A DNA stretch of 64,000 nt. Source: Candidatus Baltobacteraceae bacterium. GTDB taxonomy: Bacteria > Vulcanimicrobiota > Vulcanimicrobiia > Vulcanimicrobiales > Vulcanimicrobiaceae. Below, piece by piece: positions 1 through 8,467 of this stretch. The notes beneath the pieces are model-generated. The model made no database searches. It was not told the origin of the DNA and saw only the letters and a program-made list of their open reading frames with translations. Location: contig DASXEW010000003.1 in assembly GCA_036489885.1 (NCBI GenBank), positions 2,074,844 through 2,138,843 on the forward strand, read 5' to 3'. Within the stretch, counting starts at the first letter, position 1. Each line of letters begins with the position of its first letter. A program made the translations under genes and the position numbers.

Positions 1-443
1 GCGGGAATCTACGAGATTCGTGGACGCCCGAAGACGCGGCTGGTTTTACGATCCGTGCGCAGTGTTTCGTCGACGAGTACTCAAGCTTTTCGGTCGACGA
101 TCTCCGGCTCAACGGACAACTCGTCGAGGGCGAAGCGATCGCAGATCTCGGGGGCTTGACGATTGCGTACCGTGCCTTCGAACGTGCCATGGCGTCGGAG
201 CCGCGCGTAACGATCGAGGGATTTACCCCGGAGCAACGATTTTTTCTTGGGTTCGCCCACGTCTGGGCGGGTCAGACACGGCCGGAAGCTGCGCGCAACC
301 GCGCGCTCACCGATCCGCATCCACCGGATTTCTTTCGCGTTAACGGCACTCTCGAGAACATGCCGGAATTCGCGCAAGCCTTCGGATGCAAGGCCACGGA
401 CGCCATGATGAAGCCACCCGATCAGCGTTGCGGCTTATGGTAA
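1..443 (+). CDS. M13 family metallopeptidase, C-terminal part (5' end outside window)
   Basis: The gene is open at the left edge; complete codons start at base 3. About 146 residues of a neprilysin/endothelin-converting-enzyme type zinc endopeptidase are visible. The visible part carries the GEAIADLGG segment, which matches the ExxAD motif that supplies the third zinc ligand in M13 enzymes. It ends in the family-typical CGLW terminus (Cys, then Trp last). The HExxH helix lies upstream of the window. M13 enzymes are usually exported and cleave peptides. A second M13 gene lies at 10973-13033 and has a very similar tail (DPHP, NMP, AFGC, MYKPPAQRC), so the two are paralogues. The diguanylate cyclase starts 3 bases after the stop, so they may share a transcript. 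Confidence 0.9.
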   Translation, partial: GNLRDSWTPEDAAGFTIRAQCFVDEYSSFSVDDLRLNGQLVEGEAIADLGGLTIAYRAFERAMASEPRVTIEGFTPEQRFFLGFAHVWAGQTRPEAARNRALTDPHPPDFFRVNGTLENMPEFAQAFGCKATDAMMKPPDQRCGLW

Positions 444-446
444 GCT

Positions 447-2138
447 ATGGGCGTGCTTCTGCTCGCTTCATTCGTGTGGCTATTTAGCATATTCTCGGCA
501 TGGCCGTCGATTGGGCTCGACGCCGGCATTCAACAAGTCAGCATACTGCAAACTGCTCAAGCCGCGGACGGCAATGCTTCCTATGCGGACGTCAAGGCTG
601 GCCGCGTCACGTTTCTTCCCTATCGTAAATTCAAGCCGAGGGGCTGGCCGGTTCACCTTTGGCTGCGCTTTGCAGTGAGCACGGACGAGCGTCAGGATCG
701 TCGACGCTGGCTCATCGTTCTGCCGCGATGGATGGAATCGGCGACACTATATCGTGAGGATGCAGCGCCCGAACAGACCGGCATGTACGTTCGTTTCGAT
801 CGGAGACCTGTCGATGCGGACTATCCTGCCTTTCGTATTCGCGATCGCGATTTCGACGGTGCACCTCTGCTGATCAATCTTGTCTACTTTCCGGATCGTC
901 CGCTCGCAATCAGGATCATTTCGGATGACGCCCAGACACGATACATGGAGGCGATCCACTCGATCGAAGGCTTCTTCGTCGGCGTTCTCGTTGCGATCGG
1001 CATTCTGAACATCTTTGTATTCGTGACCACGCGCGACAAGAATGCGTTTTGGTTCGTTTGTTTCATAGCTTCCGTCTTGATGGTCGAATTCTCGACCTCG
1101 GACGTTATCGACCGATTTTTCTGGACGGACCTCGGCCTTTCGACGAGGCTGCTCGAGTTTGCATTCCGGCTTTGCGCCGTCGGCGCGCTGATAATGTTCG
1201 AGCGTACGTTCCTACACACGAAGATCGAAGCGCCGCGACTCGATCGTTTGCTGGTCGCATATTTCTGGATATTGGCGGCATTTCAGACAGCTGAGCTGAT
1301 CGTTCCGGGCGGAAACGCCATCGCACCGCTCGTCGAGCTCCTCCAGCTCCTGGGAATCGGCTTCTTCGTTTACGTCGCGATCGCGCGCTGGCGCGCCGGA
1401 TACACTCCCGCTCGGTTTTTCGTTCTGGCATTCATCCCGCTGGCCGCCGGGGTGGTTCCAAGCATCATTTACGATAACTCGCACCCTCCGCTGAACGCGT
1501 TTTGGTTCCTTGCGGAGAACGGCGGAGAGCTCGGAACCGTCGTTCAGGCGCTTGTGCTCTCGTTCAGTGTCGCCGATCGGATTCGGATTCTCGAACGGCT
1601 GCAGCGGCGTATCAGGCGCAAGCTTCGGAAGATGGAATCGCTGGCGCATTTCGACGTGTTGACGGGACTTCTCAATCGCGCACGTTTTTCGGAGCTTCTC
1701 AATTCCGCCGTGAAACAGGCTGTGGCAGCGGACGGCGGCTTCGCGTTACTGTTTTGCGATCTCGATGGCTTCAAGGGCGTAAACGATCACTTTGGTCACC
1801 ATTACGGCGACGAGGTCCTACACGCGGTTGCGCAGCGATTGCTGCGTGTGCTGCGTGCGGATGACGTCATCTGCCGTTTGGGAGGCGACGAGTTCGCCGT
1901 CTTGATCGAAGGGGCGGACGAAGGCGTTGCCGTTCGGGTCGAAGAGACGCTGCGCGCTACGCTCGACGACCCGATTATTATTGAAGGCAGCACGATGCCG
2001 GTAGGAATCAGCATCGGGCACGCGATCTTCCCACGCGACGGTTTCAGCGCGCAAGCGCTGCTGGAGTTCTCGGACGCTCGAATGTATGAGAACAAACAGC
2101 GCCGTAAAGCCCTTGCCGGCGGCGATGGAGACGTTTAA
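447..2138 (+). CDS. Membrane diguanylate cyclase (7TM sensor + GGDEF)
   Basis: The product is 563 aa and makes cyclic di-GMP from two GTP. An N-terminal hydrophobic leader is followed by an extracytoplasmic domain to about residue 170 (resembles the 7TMR-DISM extracellular type). Next come about seven hydrophobic helices (roughly residues 170-375) and a GGDEF domain (about 395-555). The catalytic motif is intact (RLGGDEF). An RxxD inhibitory site (RADD) lies exactly five residues before GGDEF, so product feedback inhibition is likely. No EAL domain is present. The enzyme should couple an external signal to the motile/sessile switch. Its stop codon overlaps that of the convergent ilvE gene. 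The sensor ligand cannot be inferred. Confidence 0.92.
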   Translation: MGVLLLASFVWLFSIFSAWPSIGLDAGIQQVSILQTAQAADGNASYADVKAGRVTFLPYRKFKPRGWPVHLWLRFAVSTDERQDRRRWLIVLPRWMESATLYREDAAPEQTGMYVRFDRRPVDADYPAFRIRDRDFDGAPLLINLVYFPDRPLAIRIISDDAQTRYMEAIHSIEGFFVGVLVAIGILNIFVFVTTRDKNAFWFVCFIASVLMVEFSTSDVIDRFFWTDLGLSTRLLEFAFRLCAVGALIMFERTFLHTKIEAPRLDRLLVAYFWILAAFQTAELIVPGGNAIAPLVELLQLLGIGFFVYVAIARWRAGYTPARFFVLAFIPLAAGVVPSIIYDNSHPPLNAFWFLAENGGELGTVVQALVLSFSVADRIRILERLQRRIRRKLRKMESLAHFDVLTGLLNRARFSELLNSAVKQAVAADGGFALLFCDLDGFKGVNDHFGHHYGDEVLHAVAQRLLRVLRADDVICRLGGDEFAVLIEGADEGVAVRVEETLRATLDDPIIIEGSTMPVGISIGHAIFPRDGFSAQALLEFSDARMYENKQRRKALAGGDGDV

Positions 2139-3076
2139 ACGGGCGTGATCCAGTCTTTATGCTTTGAATCTTCGCCTTTGGTCGCTCGACGGTAGGCCGC
2201 GTGTAGCTTTTCGGTGACCGGATGGGCGCGCGAATAGACGTGATCGTCGACGCAGGCAACTGCGACGAGCTCTGCGGCGGTTCCGGTCAGGAAGACTTCG
2301 TCGGCGGCAAAGAGCTGCTCTTTGCTGATCGGGCCGATGTCGATGGTAAGAGCTGCATCCTGTGCGAGCGTCATTGCGCTGCGGCGCGTGATGCCGTCGA
2401 GGATGTCTTCGCTGGTCGGGTTGGTGCGTAGCTTGCCGTCTTTGATCAAGAAGATGTTCTCGCCGGTTCCTTCGGCGATGTTGCCGCGATCGTTGAGCAG
2501 AAGCGCTTCGTCGAAGCCGCGCTGCATGGCATCGTGCAGCGCGCGAATCGAGTTCATGTAGTGACCGCTGCCCTTGGCGGTCGACGACATCGCCTTTGAC
2601 GGTGTTTTCATCACGGGCGAAATCGTGAGCCGGCATCCGGCTTCGCCGCCCGGTGCTATCGTTCCCGAAAAGCCGCGCACCGCGATCATGACGTGCACGG
2701 CGTTGTTTTGAAACAGCGGTGCGAGCGCAAATTTCCCTTCGCCGAAAAATACAAGCGGGCGAATGTACGTTGCCTTGTGGCCGCTGGCGCGAACGGTCTC
2801 GACGATTGCCCGGCAGATGTCGTCGACCGATTGCGTCATCTTCAATCCGTATTCGGCTGCGGAGGTGAAAAGACGCTCGACGTGTTCGCGCAGACGAAAG
2901 ATTCCCGAACCGTTCGCCGTCTCGTAAGACCGAATGCCTTCGAAGACGCCGCTGCCGTAGTGCAGTGCGTGCGCGTACGGGTCGATGACGATCTCGCGTT
3001 GCTGGACGAGGCGTCCATCGTACCAATAGGTGGTGTCGGTCGATTCGACCGAGGGAGGAGCGAGCGGGGAAGTCAT
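2135..3076 (-). CDS. ilvE: Branched-chain amino acid aminotransferase
   Basis: The product is 313 aa and is a fold-type IV PLP aminotransferase that interconverts Leu, Ile, Val and their 2-oxo acids. The N-terminus has the typical WYDGRLV ... HYGSGVFEGIRSY block. The PLP lysine is expected in STAKGSGHYMNS, and the phosphate-binding region is near TGTAAELV. I chose ATG 3076 because the family homology begins a few residues after it and because a divergent gene starts at 3090. A longer in-frame extension into that gene exists but has no homology. Only 13 bases separate the two divergent starts, so the promoters must overlap coding sequence. D-amino-acid or 4-amino-4-deoxychorismate family members are less likely given length and motifs. 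Confidence 0.93.
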   Translation of the reverse strand: MTSPLAPPSVESTDTTYWYDGRLVQQREIVIDPYAHALHYGSGVFEGIRSYETANGSGIFRLREHVERLFTSAAEYGLKMTQSVDDICRAIVETVRASGHKATYIRPLVFFGEGKFALAPLFQNNAVHVMIAVRGFSGTIAPGGEAGCRLTISPVMKTPSKAMSSTAKGSGHYMNSIRALHDAMQRGFDEALLLNDRGNIAEGTGENIFLIKDGKLRTNPTSEDILDGITRRSAMTLAQDAALTIDIGPISKEQLFAADEVFLTGTAAELVAVACVDDHVYSRAHPVTEKLHAAYRRATKGEDSKHKDWITPV

Positions 3077-3089
3077 ATTGAGAGAGATT

Positions 3090-3647
3090 ATGCGGGACGC
3101 AACTTGCGTCGTCCTCGCGGCCGGGCTCGGCACGCGGATGGGCGGTGAGAAACTCTCGAAATCGTTTGGGAGCGGGACGATTTTGGATGCAGTGCTCGAT
3201 GCGTGCGCCGGCTTTCCGACGGTCGTCGTCGCGTCGCCGGCCGTCAAGCTCGATGTCTTGCCATCCAACATGCAGGTCTTGGTCAACAACGAGCCCGAGC
3301 GTGGGATGGCGCATTCGCTGCGTCTTGCGAACGCCGTGGTGACGGCGGATCATCCGATTGCGGTGCTGCTTGGAGACAAACCCCTGGTCAATGCCGGGCT
3401 GCTGGAACGAATGATCGGCGAGCTCGGCGAGAATGACGTCACCTATCCGGTGCGTAGCGGGACGCCCGGTCATCCGGTAGTCTTCTCACCGTTTGCGCGC
3501 GCGTTGATCATCGGGCTGCGCGACGGCGATACCATTCACATGGTTCGCGATCACGAAATGCTCACGCGCCATCCCGTCGAGATCAACGACGAGGGTGCGT
3601 ACGCCGATATCGATACCGAAGAAGATTATCGAAAACTGCGCCCGTAA
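3090..3647 (+). CDS. MobA/MocA-like nucleotidyltransferase
   Basis: The product is 185 aa. It begins with the GlcNAc-1-P/MobA-type nucleotide-binding signature (VVLAAGLGTRMGGEKL), has a metal-binding region around LLGDKPLV and the HPVVF motif seen in MocA/CoxC-type cytidylyltransferases. Such enzymes attach CMP or GMP to molybdopterin. With moaA, moaD, moaE and moeB in the same window, a role in molybdenum cofactor maturation is reasonable but inferred. ATG 3090 has a GAGAGAG ribosome-site-like tract just upstream, and the signature starts seven residues in, so I prefer it to an earlier in-frame GTG at 3030 that would overlap ilvE. The last 22 bases overlap the convergent znuB-like gene. Confidence 0.8.
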   Translation: MRDATCVVLAAGLGTRMGGEKLSKSFGSGTILDAVLDACAGFPTVVVASPAVKLDVLPSNMQVLVNNEPERGMAHSLRLANAVVTADHPIAVLLGDKPLVNAGLLERMIGELGENDVTYPVRSGTPGHPVVFSPFARALIIGLRDGDTIHMVRDHEMLTRHPVEINDEGAYADIDTEEDYRKLRP

Positions 3648-4426
3648 TCGCGCTTGGCAAGCGATAAGAGATATACGGCGACGCTGAGCGAGACGATCCA
3701 GAAACTGCTTGGCCAATCAGTGTAGTACGCGAGCGTGATGCCCAGCCAGGCCTCGGCAAGCGCGAGTAGCGCGGAAAGAAGAACACCCGAAGTAACGGAC
3801 GTCGTGAAGCGCTGCGCGGCCGCTGCCGGGCCGACCATCAACGCGAACACGAGCAAGACGCCGACGATCTGCGCGGATTCCGCGGTCGTGAGCGCAACGA
3901 CGGCGAGAAACATCACGCCGTAGAGACGCAGCGAGACCCCCTTGGCCTCGGCGAGATCCGGTTGCAAGCTCGCGAACAACAGCGGGCGCGCGATGATCGC
4001 CATGACGGCGAGACTCACGAGGCCGAGGGCCAGCAGCGTCCAGACGGTTCGAACGTCGACGGCCAGCACGTTTCCAAAAAGCAGCGTCGTGGCTTGCGTC
4101 GCGTACGCGGTGAAGAAGCTCAAGAACAAGAGGCCGAGCCCGAGCGCGAATGCGAGCACCATCCCGATCGCGACGTCGCGCTGCGCGATCCGCTCGCCGA
4201 GGAGCCCCATCCCGATGCCGGCCAGCATCGTCACGAGCACGAGTCCCCAGAGTGGTGGAATGCCGATAAGGACAGCACCCGTCGCGCCCGTGAAGCCGAC
4301 GTGCGAGAGCGCATGGCCCGCGAACGTTTGTCCGCGCAGCACGAGAAAGTAGCCGACGGTGCCGGCGACCAGCGCGACGATCGTTGCGGCCGCAAAGGCA
4401 TGCCGCATGAAATCGTACTCAAGCAT
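3626..4426 (-). CDS. znuB: Zinc/manganese ABC transporter permease (ZnuB-like)
   Basis: The product is 266 aa and almost entirely hydrophobic, with seven to eight predicted membrane helices. It belongs to the ABC-3 metal permease family; the FAGHALSHVGFTGATGAVLIG segment near residue 35 is the family hallmark. It forms the inner-membrane channel for the ZnuC ATPase and the ZnuA binding protein encoded just upstream. Its start overlaps the end of znuC by 8 bases, so translation is coupled. The metal could be zinc or manganese from sequence alone. Zinc is favoured because of the adjacent Zur-like regulator and His-rich ATPase tail. Confidence 0.9.
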   Translation of the reverse strand: MLEYDFMRHAFAAATIVALVAGTVGYFLVLRGQTFAGHALSHVGFTGATGAVLIGIPPLWGLVLVTMLAGIGMGLLGERIAQRDVAIGMVLAFALGLGLLFLSFFTAYATQATTLLFGNVLAVDVRTVWTLLALGLVSLAVMAIIARPLLFASLQPDLAEAKGVSLRLYGVMFLAVVALTTAESAQIVGVLLVFALMVGPAAAAQRFTTSVTSGVLLSALLALAEAWLGITLAYYTDWPSSFWIVSLSVAVYLLSLAKRDYGRSFR

Positions 4427-5225
4427 GCGGATGCGAATGCGGTCCGGTGTGGTGTTCTTCGAGGTGGTGTCCGCCCGACATCACGAACACGCGGCCGTCG
4501 ACGCGAACGACATCGATCTCTGATCCGTAGAGGCGCGAGAGAACGGGAGTCGTGATCACTTCGTCGACGGTTCCCAGCTCAGCGTGGCCTCCGCCGAGAT
4601 AGAGAACGCGGTTCATCGTGCCGATCAACGGATTTAGTTCGTGCGCACTGAACAGGACCGTGATCTCGAGCTGCGCCTGCAGCGCCTTGACGAGTTGCAC
4701 GACGTCGTCCTGATGACGCGGATCGAGACTAACCAGCGGCTCGTCGAGTAACAGTAACCGCGGCTGCCCGATGAGCGCCTGTGCGAGTAGCAAACGTTGA
4801 CGTTCGCCGCCGGAGATCTCGAAAAGTGGGCGCTTTGCAAGGGCGCGGGCTGAGACGAGATCGAGGACGCGGTCGATCTCGAGGCGGTCGTCGTTACTGA
4901 GGACCGGCAAACCAAGATGTCCACCGTTCACGGCGCTAGCGACGAAATCCCAACCGCGTAAACGTGTTCCCGCAAACGTACGATGGACTTGCGGCATGTA
5001 TCCGACGTTCACGTTGCCGCGGGTCGCGGGCTCACCGAGAACGGCGATCGTTCCGCGAGACGGCGGGACCAGACCCAAGATCGAGCGGATCAGCGTTGTC
5101 TTACCGGAGCCATTCGGTCCGAGAAGTCCGACGAATTCGTTTGGCCCGATCGCGATGTTGACGTTTTCGAGGACCGTGCGGCTTCCGAGCCTCAACTGTA
5201 CATTGCGAAACTCGATCGCGTTCAT
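4419..5225 (-). CDS. znuC: Zinc/manganese ABC transporter ATPase (ZnuC-like) with His-rich tail
   Basis: The product is 268 aa. Walker A (GPNGSGKTT) is near residue 37, the Q-loop is in VGYMPQ, the ABC signature is SGGERQRLLLAQAL, Walker B is LLLLDEP and the switch histidine is in FSAHELN. It powers the ZnuB channel at the cytoplasmic face. The last 20 residues are rich in His (GGHHLEEHHTGPHSHPHA), an added tail likely to bind the transported metal or sense its cytosolic level. The ATG overlaps the znuA stop (ATGA). Confidence 0.92.
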   Translation of the reverse strand: MNAIEFRNVQLRLGSRTVLENVNIAIGPNEFVGLLGPNGSGKTTLIRSILGLVPPSRGTIAVLGEPATRGNVNVGYMPQVHRTFAGTRLRGWDFVASAVNGGHLGLPVLSNDDRLEIDRVLDLVSARALAKRPLFEISGGERQRLLLAQALIGQPRLLLLDEPLVSLDPRHQDDVVQLVKALQAQLEITVLFSAHELNPLIGTMNRVLYLGGGHAELGTVDEVITTPVLSRLYGSEIDVVRVDGRVFVMSGGHHLEEHHTGPHSHPHA

Positions 5226-6031
5226 AAGGCATTCTCGACTGCATCGAGTTCGCGCGACATCCAGGCCTGATACATCGTTCCGGGCGGCTCGGTTTCCGTC
5301 GCTCCGACGACGGGGATACCGGACGCCTTTGCGAGATCGAGCATCCGCTGTGCGACCGGATCCGAGGCTTGGCTGTTGTAGACCAGCATCCGCACCTGGT
5401 GCGTTTTTAGATCGTTTTCAAACCGTGCGACCTCGAGGGCGCCGGGTTCGGTGTTGTTCATGACGGCGGTTTGGAAGCGCGTGTTGCGGATCTGCAGACC
5501 CAAAGCGTCGAGCATATAACCGAAGACGGGTTCGGTCGCGGTAACCGGCATACCGGCGAATCGTTTGTGCAGTGAGGCGATGCGTGTTTCGATCGGCCGG
5601 AGCGAACGCTCGAACGTTCCCAAATGAAGCGCGTATGCTTTGGCATTTGCCGGATCGACCTGTGCAAGCGCGCCGGTCAGTGCCTTCGCGTACGCCAGCA
5701 TCGTTTGCGGGTCGTACCAGACGTGAGGGTTGTCACCGGGTTTCTTTAATACGAGATTCCCGACGATAATTGCCGTGCGATGCGGGTTCCGCGCAGCACT
5801 CAGCAGTTTGTCGACCCACGGATCGTAGTCGAGCCCGTTTGACACCACGATTTGTGCGCTCGAGATTGCACGTGCGACCGAAGGACTGGCTTCGAACAGA
5901 TGCGGATCCTGATCCGGGTTGTTGAGGATGCTCGTTACGGAGACGTGATCGCCCCCGATTTGACGCGCGACGTCGCCGTAGAAGTTTTCTGCGGCGACGA
6001 TATTGACGGCGAGTGCGAGCACGCTGATCAT
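5222..6031 (-). CDS. znuA: Zinc ABC transporter substrate-binding protein (ZnuA-like)
   Basis: The product is 269 aa from ATG 6031. It is a cluster A-I periplasmic metal-binding protein: IVAAENFYGDVARQIGG is the classical first strand, DPHLFE gives the first metal ligand, NPHVWYDP the second, and a glutamate/aspartate ligand lies near the C-terminus. No long His-rich loop is present, unlike enteric ZnuA. The ATG forms an ATGA overlap with the stop of the TonB receptor. From this start the signal sequence is very short and lacks a basic n-region. Basic residues (RILRRIPVRA) lie in frame just upstream, but the only earlier ATG is at 6214. The true N-terminus is therefore uncertain. Confidence 0.85.
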   Translation of the reverse strand: MISVLALAVNIVAAENFYGDVARQIGGDHVSVTSILNNPDQDPHLFEASPSVARAISSAQIVVSNGLDYDPWVDKLLSAARNPHRTAIIVGNLVLKKPGDNPHVWYDPQTMLAYAKALTGALAQVDPANAKAYALHLGTFERSLRPIETRIASLHKRFAGMPVTATEPVFGYMLDALGLQIRNTRFQTAVMNNTEPGALEVARFENDLKTHQVRMLVYNSQASDPVAQRMLDLAKASGIPVVGATETEPPGTMYQAWMSRELDAVENAL

Positions 6032-8400
6032 CGCCCGAACCGGTATCCTGCGTAGAATTCGCGAGGTGGTGCATAGTGCGTGCCTTGCGCGTTGAGCAAT
6101 GTGACGTAGTACCGGTCGTTCAGGAGGTTCTCTATGCGGAGCGTGAGCGCACCGCTCTTGCCGAACGCAATCCCCTTCTCGACGGAAAGGATCGTGTGCG
6201 GCGTTGCCTTGCAATCATCGGTTGGCGGCGAGCAGATTGCGGACGCAAGACCGCTGCCGTATTCGACGTCGCCGGACCACCAGCCGCCGCGCGAGTCGTT
6301 GAACAAGACGCCACCGGTCATCGACCAGCGTTGTTCGTGGTCGGCCGGCGTGAAATCCGTCGGTGAACCAAAGCACGGGGCAAGTAGCTGCGTCTCGCAG
6401 CCTTTGTTCACGGAGTCCGTATGGTTGACGTTCGTGTACCAGCGGCTGTCGCGCGAAAGCGGGGAGACATAGTCGAGAGTTTCCGCGGAGAGCCGTCCGA
6501 GCGTGTAGTTGATGTCCTGATGCAGCCCCGTCACGCCGACTTGCGTGTCGTCGATGAGGTCATTGGCGTTCTTTTGCCAGGCACGAAAACCCAGATCGCC
6601 TACGCCGAGGGGTGCGTGTCCGCCAACCTCGACCTGCGTGTCACGTTCCGGTTTCAGGTCGAACTGCGCGACCGCCGGCTGAAGTGGCAGATTCAAGAGC
6701 TCCGCCGCCTTTGGATCGACGTTTTCGAATGAGAACGGCTCGAAGAAGCGCCCGATGTAGGCATAGATCGAAGTCCGCGTTCCGAAAAAACGCGTGAGCT
6801 TGAAACGCGGACTGAAGGCTCCGAACCCTTGCGCGAAATCGCTCGACCGAATATTGAAGAAGTCGTACCTCAAGCCATAGTCAGCTTCCCAATCGCGTGA
6901 GAAGCGCCAACTATCCTGGACGTACGACTGATACGTGTTACCAACGTTGGGATTGTCGTCGCGGACGGTGGTGGGAGCCCCGGGCGTCGCCGGTGTTAGA
7001 ATAGGCGCCAGAAAGTTGTCGGGCGCGAGCGTGACCGCGTAGTTCTTGTCGACGCTCGTCAGGTCGTAGACGACGCCGGCGCGGATTTCGTGTTTCCCGA
7101 AGCGCTGCACGTAGTCGGTCGACCAGATGTAGTCGATCGACGTCTTGTCATCGGCCAGCGAGAAGCCGCACGTCGTCGGCGTAAAGCTGCCGGTCCCCAC
7201 GGCGTTCGCGCAATCGGTAGGCGACCCGCCGTTACCGAACGGCGGAGAAATGAGATTGAGCGCTTCGCCGTAGGCCCAGTCGTTCGCCGGGTCTCCGTAG
7301 TCCCGAATGCGAGAGACTTTTACGGCGGGGCCGAGCGTCAGAGCGCCGGTATCGCCAAGCGGATGACGGAAGCGTACGTTCAGGAACGTGTCGTCCTGCG
7401 ATTCATTGTCATCGGTGTTCGCTGGTTCGCCGAAGTTGACGTCGTTGGGAATCTGAAACGTACGAAAACTGTGCATGAGGCTGATGTCGGTGAAGTTGCC
7501 GCCGCTCGCCGCCAGCGTTAGGCGCGCGAATTCATTGGTATCGCTGCCGTTATTGTGCGGCGACGAGAGGTCGGGCGGATCGAGCGCGCGCGAGGTCTGC
7601 TCGTTGCGAACCGCGACGTCATATCCTCCTCCGTTGCCAAGCGATGCGTGATAGCCAAGCTGTTGAATGAAGTCATTATACGAGCCATATTCGAGATCTC
7701 CGTCAAAGCCGGCCGCACCGGAGCCGGAGCGCGTCGCGATGTTCAGGACCGAGCCGAAACGCAAACCGTATTGCGCGGGGTATGCGCCCTCGATCACGTC
7801 GAGGAATGAGATGTCGCTTGGATCGATCTCAGTGCCGATCTCGCGGTTGAGCGCTTGCGGCAGCGGAACGCCGTCAACGACGTAGTCGATTACGCCGTGG
7901 TCGCCGTTCATGTGGACGACGCCATTCGCGCCGCGTGCGGTTCCCGGAAGTTGGATCAATGTCTCGGGAAGACTGTTCGCGGCCGGCGAGCGCGTGAGGT
8001 CGGTCGAGTCCAGCGAGACATCCGCGCCGCTTCCACCGATGACGGGTGCGTGCGCAACGCTGACGCTCCCGATCGTCTTGAGCGGCTGGAGGACCAGCTG
8101 CGCGCTGGCTCCGTTGCTGCCGACGTCGACACGTGCGACGGCCTGGAGCGCGTTCGTCGTTGCGGTCAGAATGTACGTGCCTACTCCAACTCCGGGAAAC
8201 GAAAAGCGGCCATGCGCATCGGTCGTCGTTTGCAGAACGGCGTTATCGCCTGCCGCGCTGACGCTGACGCCGGCTATCGGCGCGCCGTCGTGCGTGACTG
8301 TTCCGGTGAGAAAACCGGCAGCTTGCGCCGGATGCGCCATCGCAAGGTGAAAGATAAAGGCGATGGCGGCTACGTGCAATTTGCATAATTTGCAAGTCAT
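6028..8400 (-). CDS. TonB-dependent outer-membrane receptor, putative zinc/zincophore uptake
   Basis: The product is 790 aa. A signal peptide (MTCKLCKLHVAAIAF..., cleaved near PAQA-AG) is followed by a carboxypeptidase-regulatory-like beta-sandwich (about residues 28-100), a TonB plug with VIDYVVDGVPLP and RFGSVLNIATRSG, and a beta-barrel rich in aromatic strands to the end. It should carry a substrate across the outer membrane with TonB/ExbBD energy, none of which lies in the window. Its operon position before znuA-znuC-znuB and its divergence from a Zur-like gene point to zinc, by analogy with ZnuD-type receptors; this is inference. A TTG two codons upstream is an alternative start. Two TGCAAATT half-sites lie inside its first codons (8378-8394). 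Confidence 0.87.
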   Translation of the reverse strand: MTCKLCKLHVAAIAFIFHLAMAHPAQAAGFLTGTVTHDGAPIAGVSVSAAGDNAVLQTTTDAHGRFSFPGVGVGTYILTATTNALQAVARVDVGSNGASAQLVLQPLKTIGSVSVAHAPVIGGSGADVSLDSTDLTRSPAANSLPETLIQLPGTARGANGVVHMNGDHGVIDYVVDGVPLPQALNREIGTEIDPSDISFLDVIEGAYPAQYGLRFGSVLNIATRSGSGAAGFDGDLEYGSYNDFIQQLGYHASLGNGGGYDVAVRNEQTSRALDPPDLSSPHNNGSDTNEFARLTLAASGGNFTDISLMHSFRTFQIPNDVNFGEPANTDDNESQDDTFLNVRFRHPLGDTGALTLGPAVKVSRIRDYGDPANDWAYGEALNLISPPFGNGGSPTDCANAVGTGSFTPTTCGFSLADDKTSIDYIWSTDYVQRFGKHEIRAGVVYDLTSVDKNYAVTLAPDNFLAPILTPATPGAPTTVRDDNPNVGNTYQSYVQDSWRFSRDWEADYGLRYDFFNIRSSDFAQGFGAFSPRFKLTRFFGTRTSIYAYIGRFFEPFSFENVDPKAAELLNLPLQPAVAQFDLKPERDTQVEVGGHAPLGVGDLGFRAWQKNANDLIDDTQVGVTGLHQDINYTLGRLSAETLDYVSPLSRDSRWYTNVNHTDSVNKGCETQLLAPCFGSPTDFTPADHEQRWSMTGGVLFNDSRGGWWSGDVEYGSGLASAICSPPTDDCKATPHTILSVEKGIAFGKSGALTLRIENLLNDRYYVTLLNAQGTHYAPPREFYAGYRFGR

Positions 8401-8417
8401 ATGCAAGTTTTAACTTG
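8375..8417. promoter_or_regulatory. Candidate Fur/Zur operator half-sites at TonB receptor start
   Basis: On the minus strand the half-site TGCAAATT occurs twice in direct repeat (8394-8387 and 8385-8378). Read on the plus strand the same stretch contains the palindrome TTGCA-N5-TGCAA (8381-8395). A further palindrome CAAGTT-TT-AACTTG lies at 8404-8417. The sites sit over the translation start of the zinc-uptake operon, where a bound repressor would block expression. The assignment to the adjacent Fur-family protein is inference from the shared half-site. Confidence 0.55.
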
Positions 8418-8467
8418 ATGTCGAGCAAGCGCCACCCCTCTTTTTCCGAGGATATTTGCTCTAAGAT

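Noticed and set aside
2157..3473. A 438-codon minus-strand frame over ilvE and the MobA-like gene
   Set aside because: It covers two real genes in other frames and its translation is Arg-rich without motifs.
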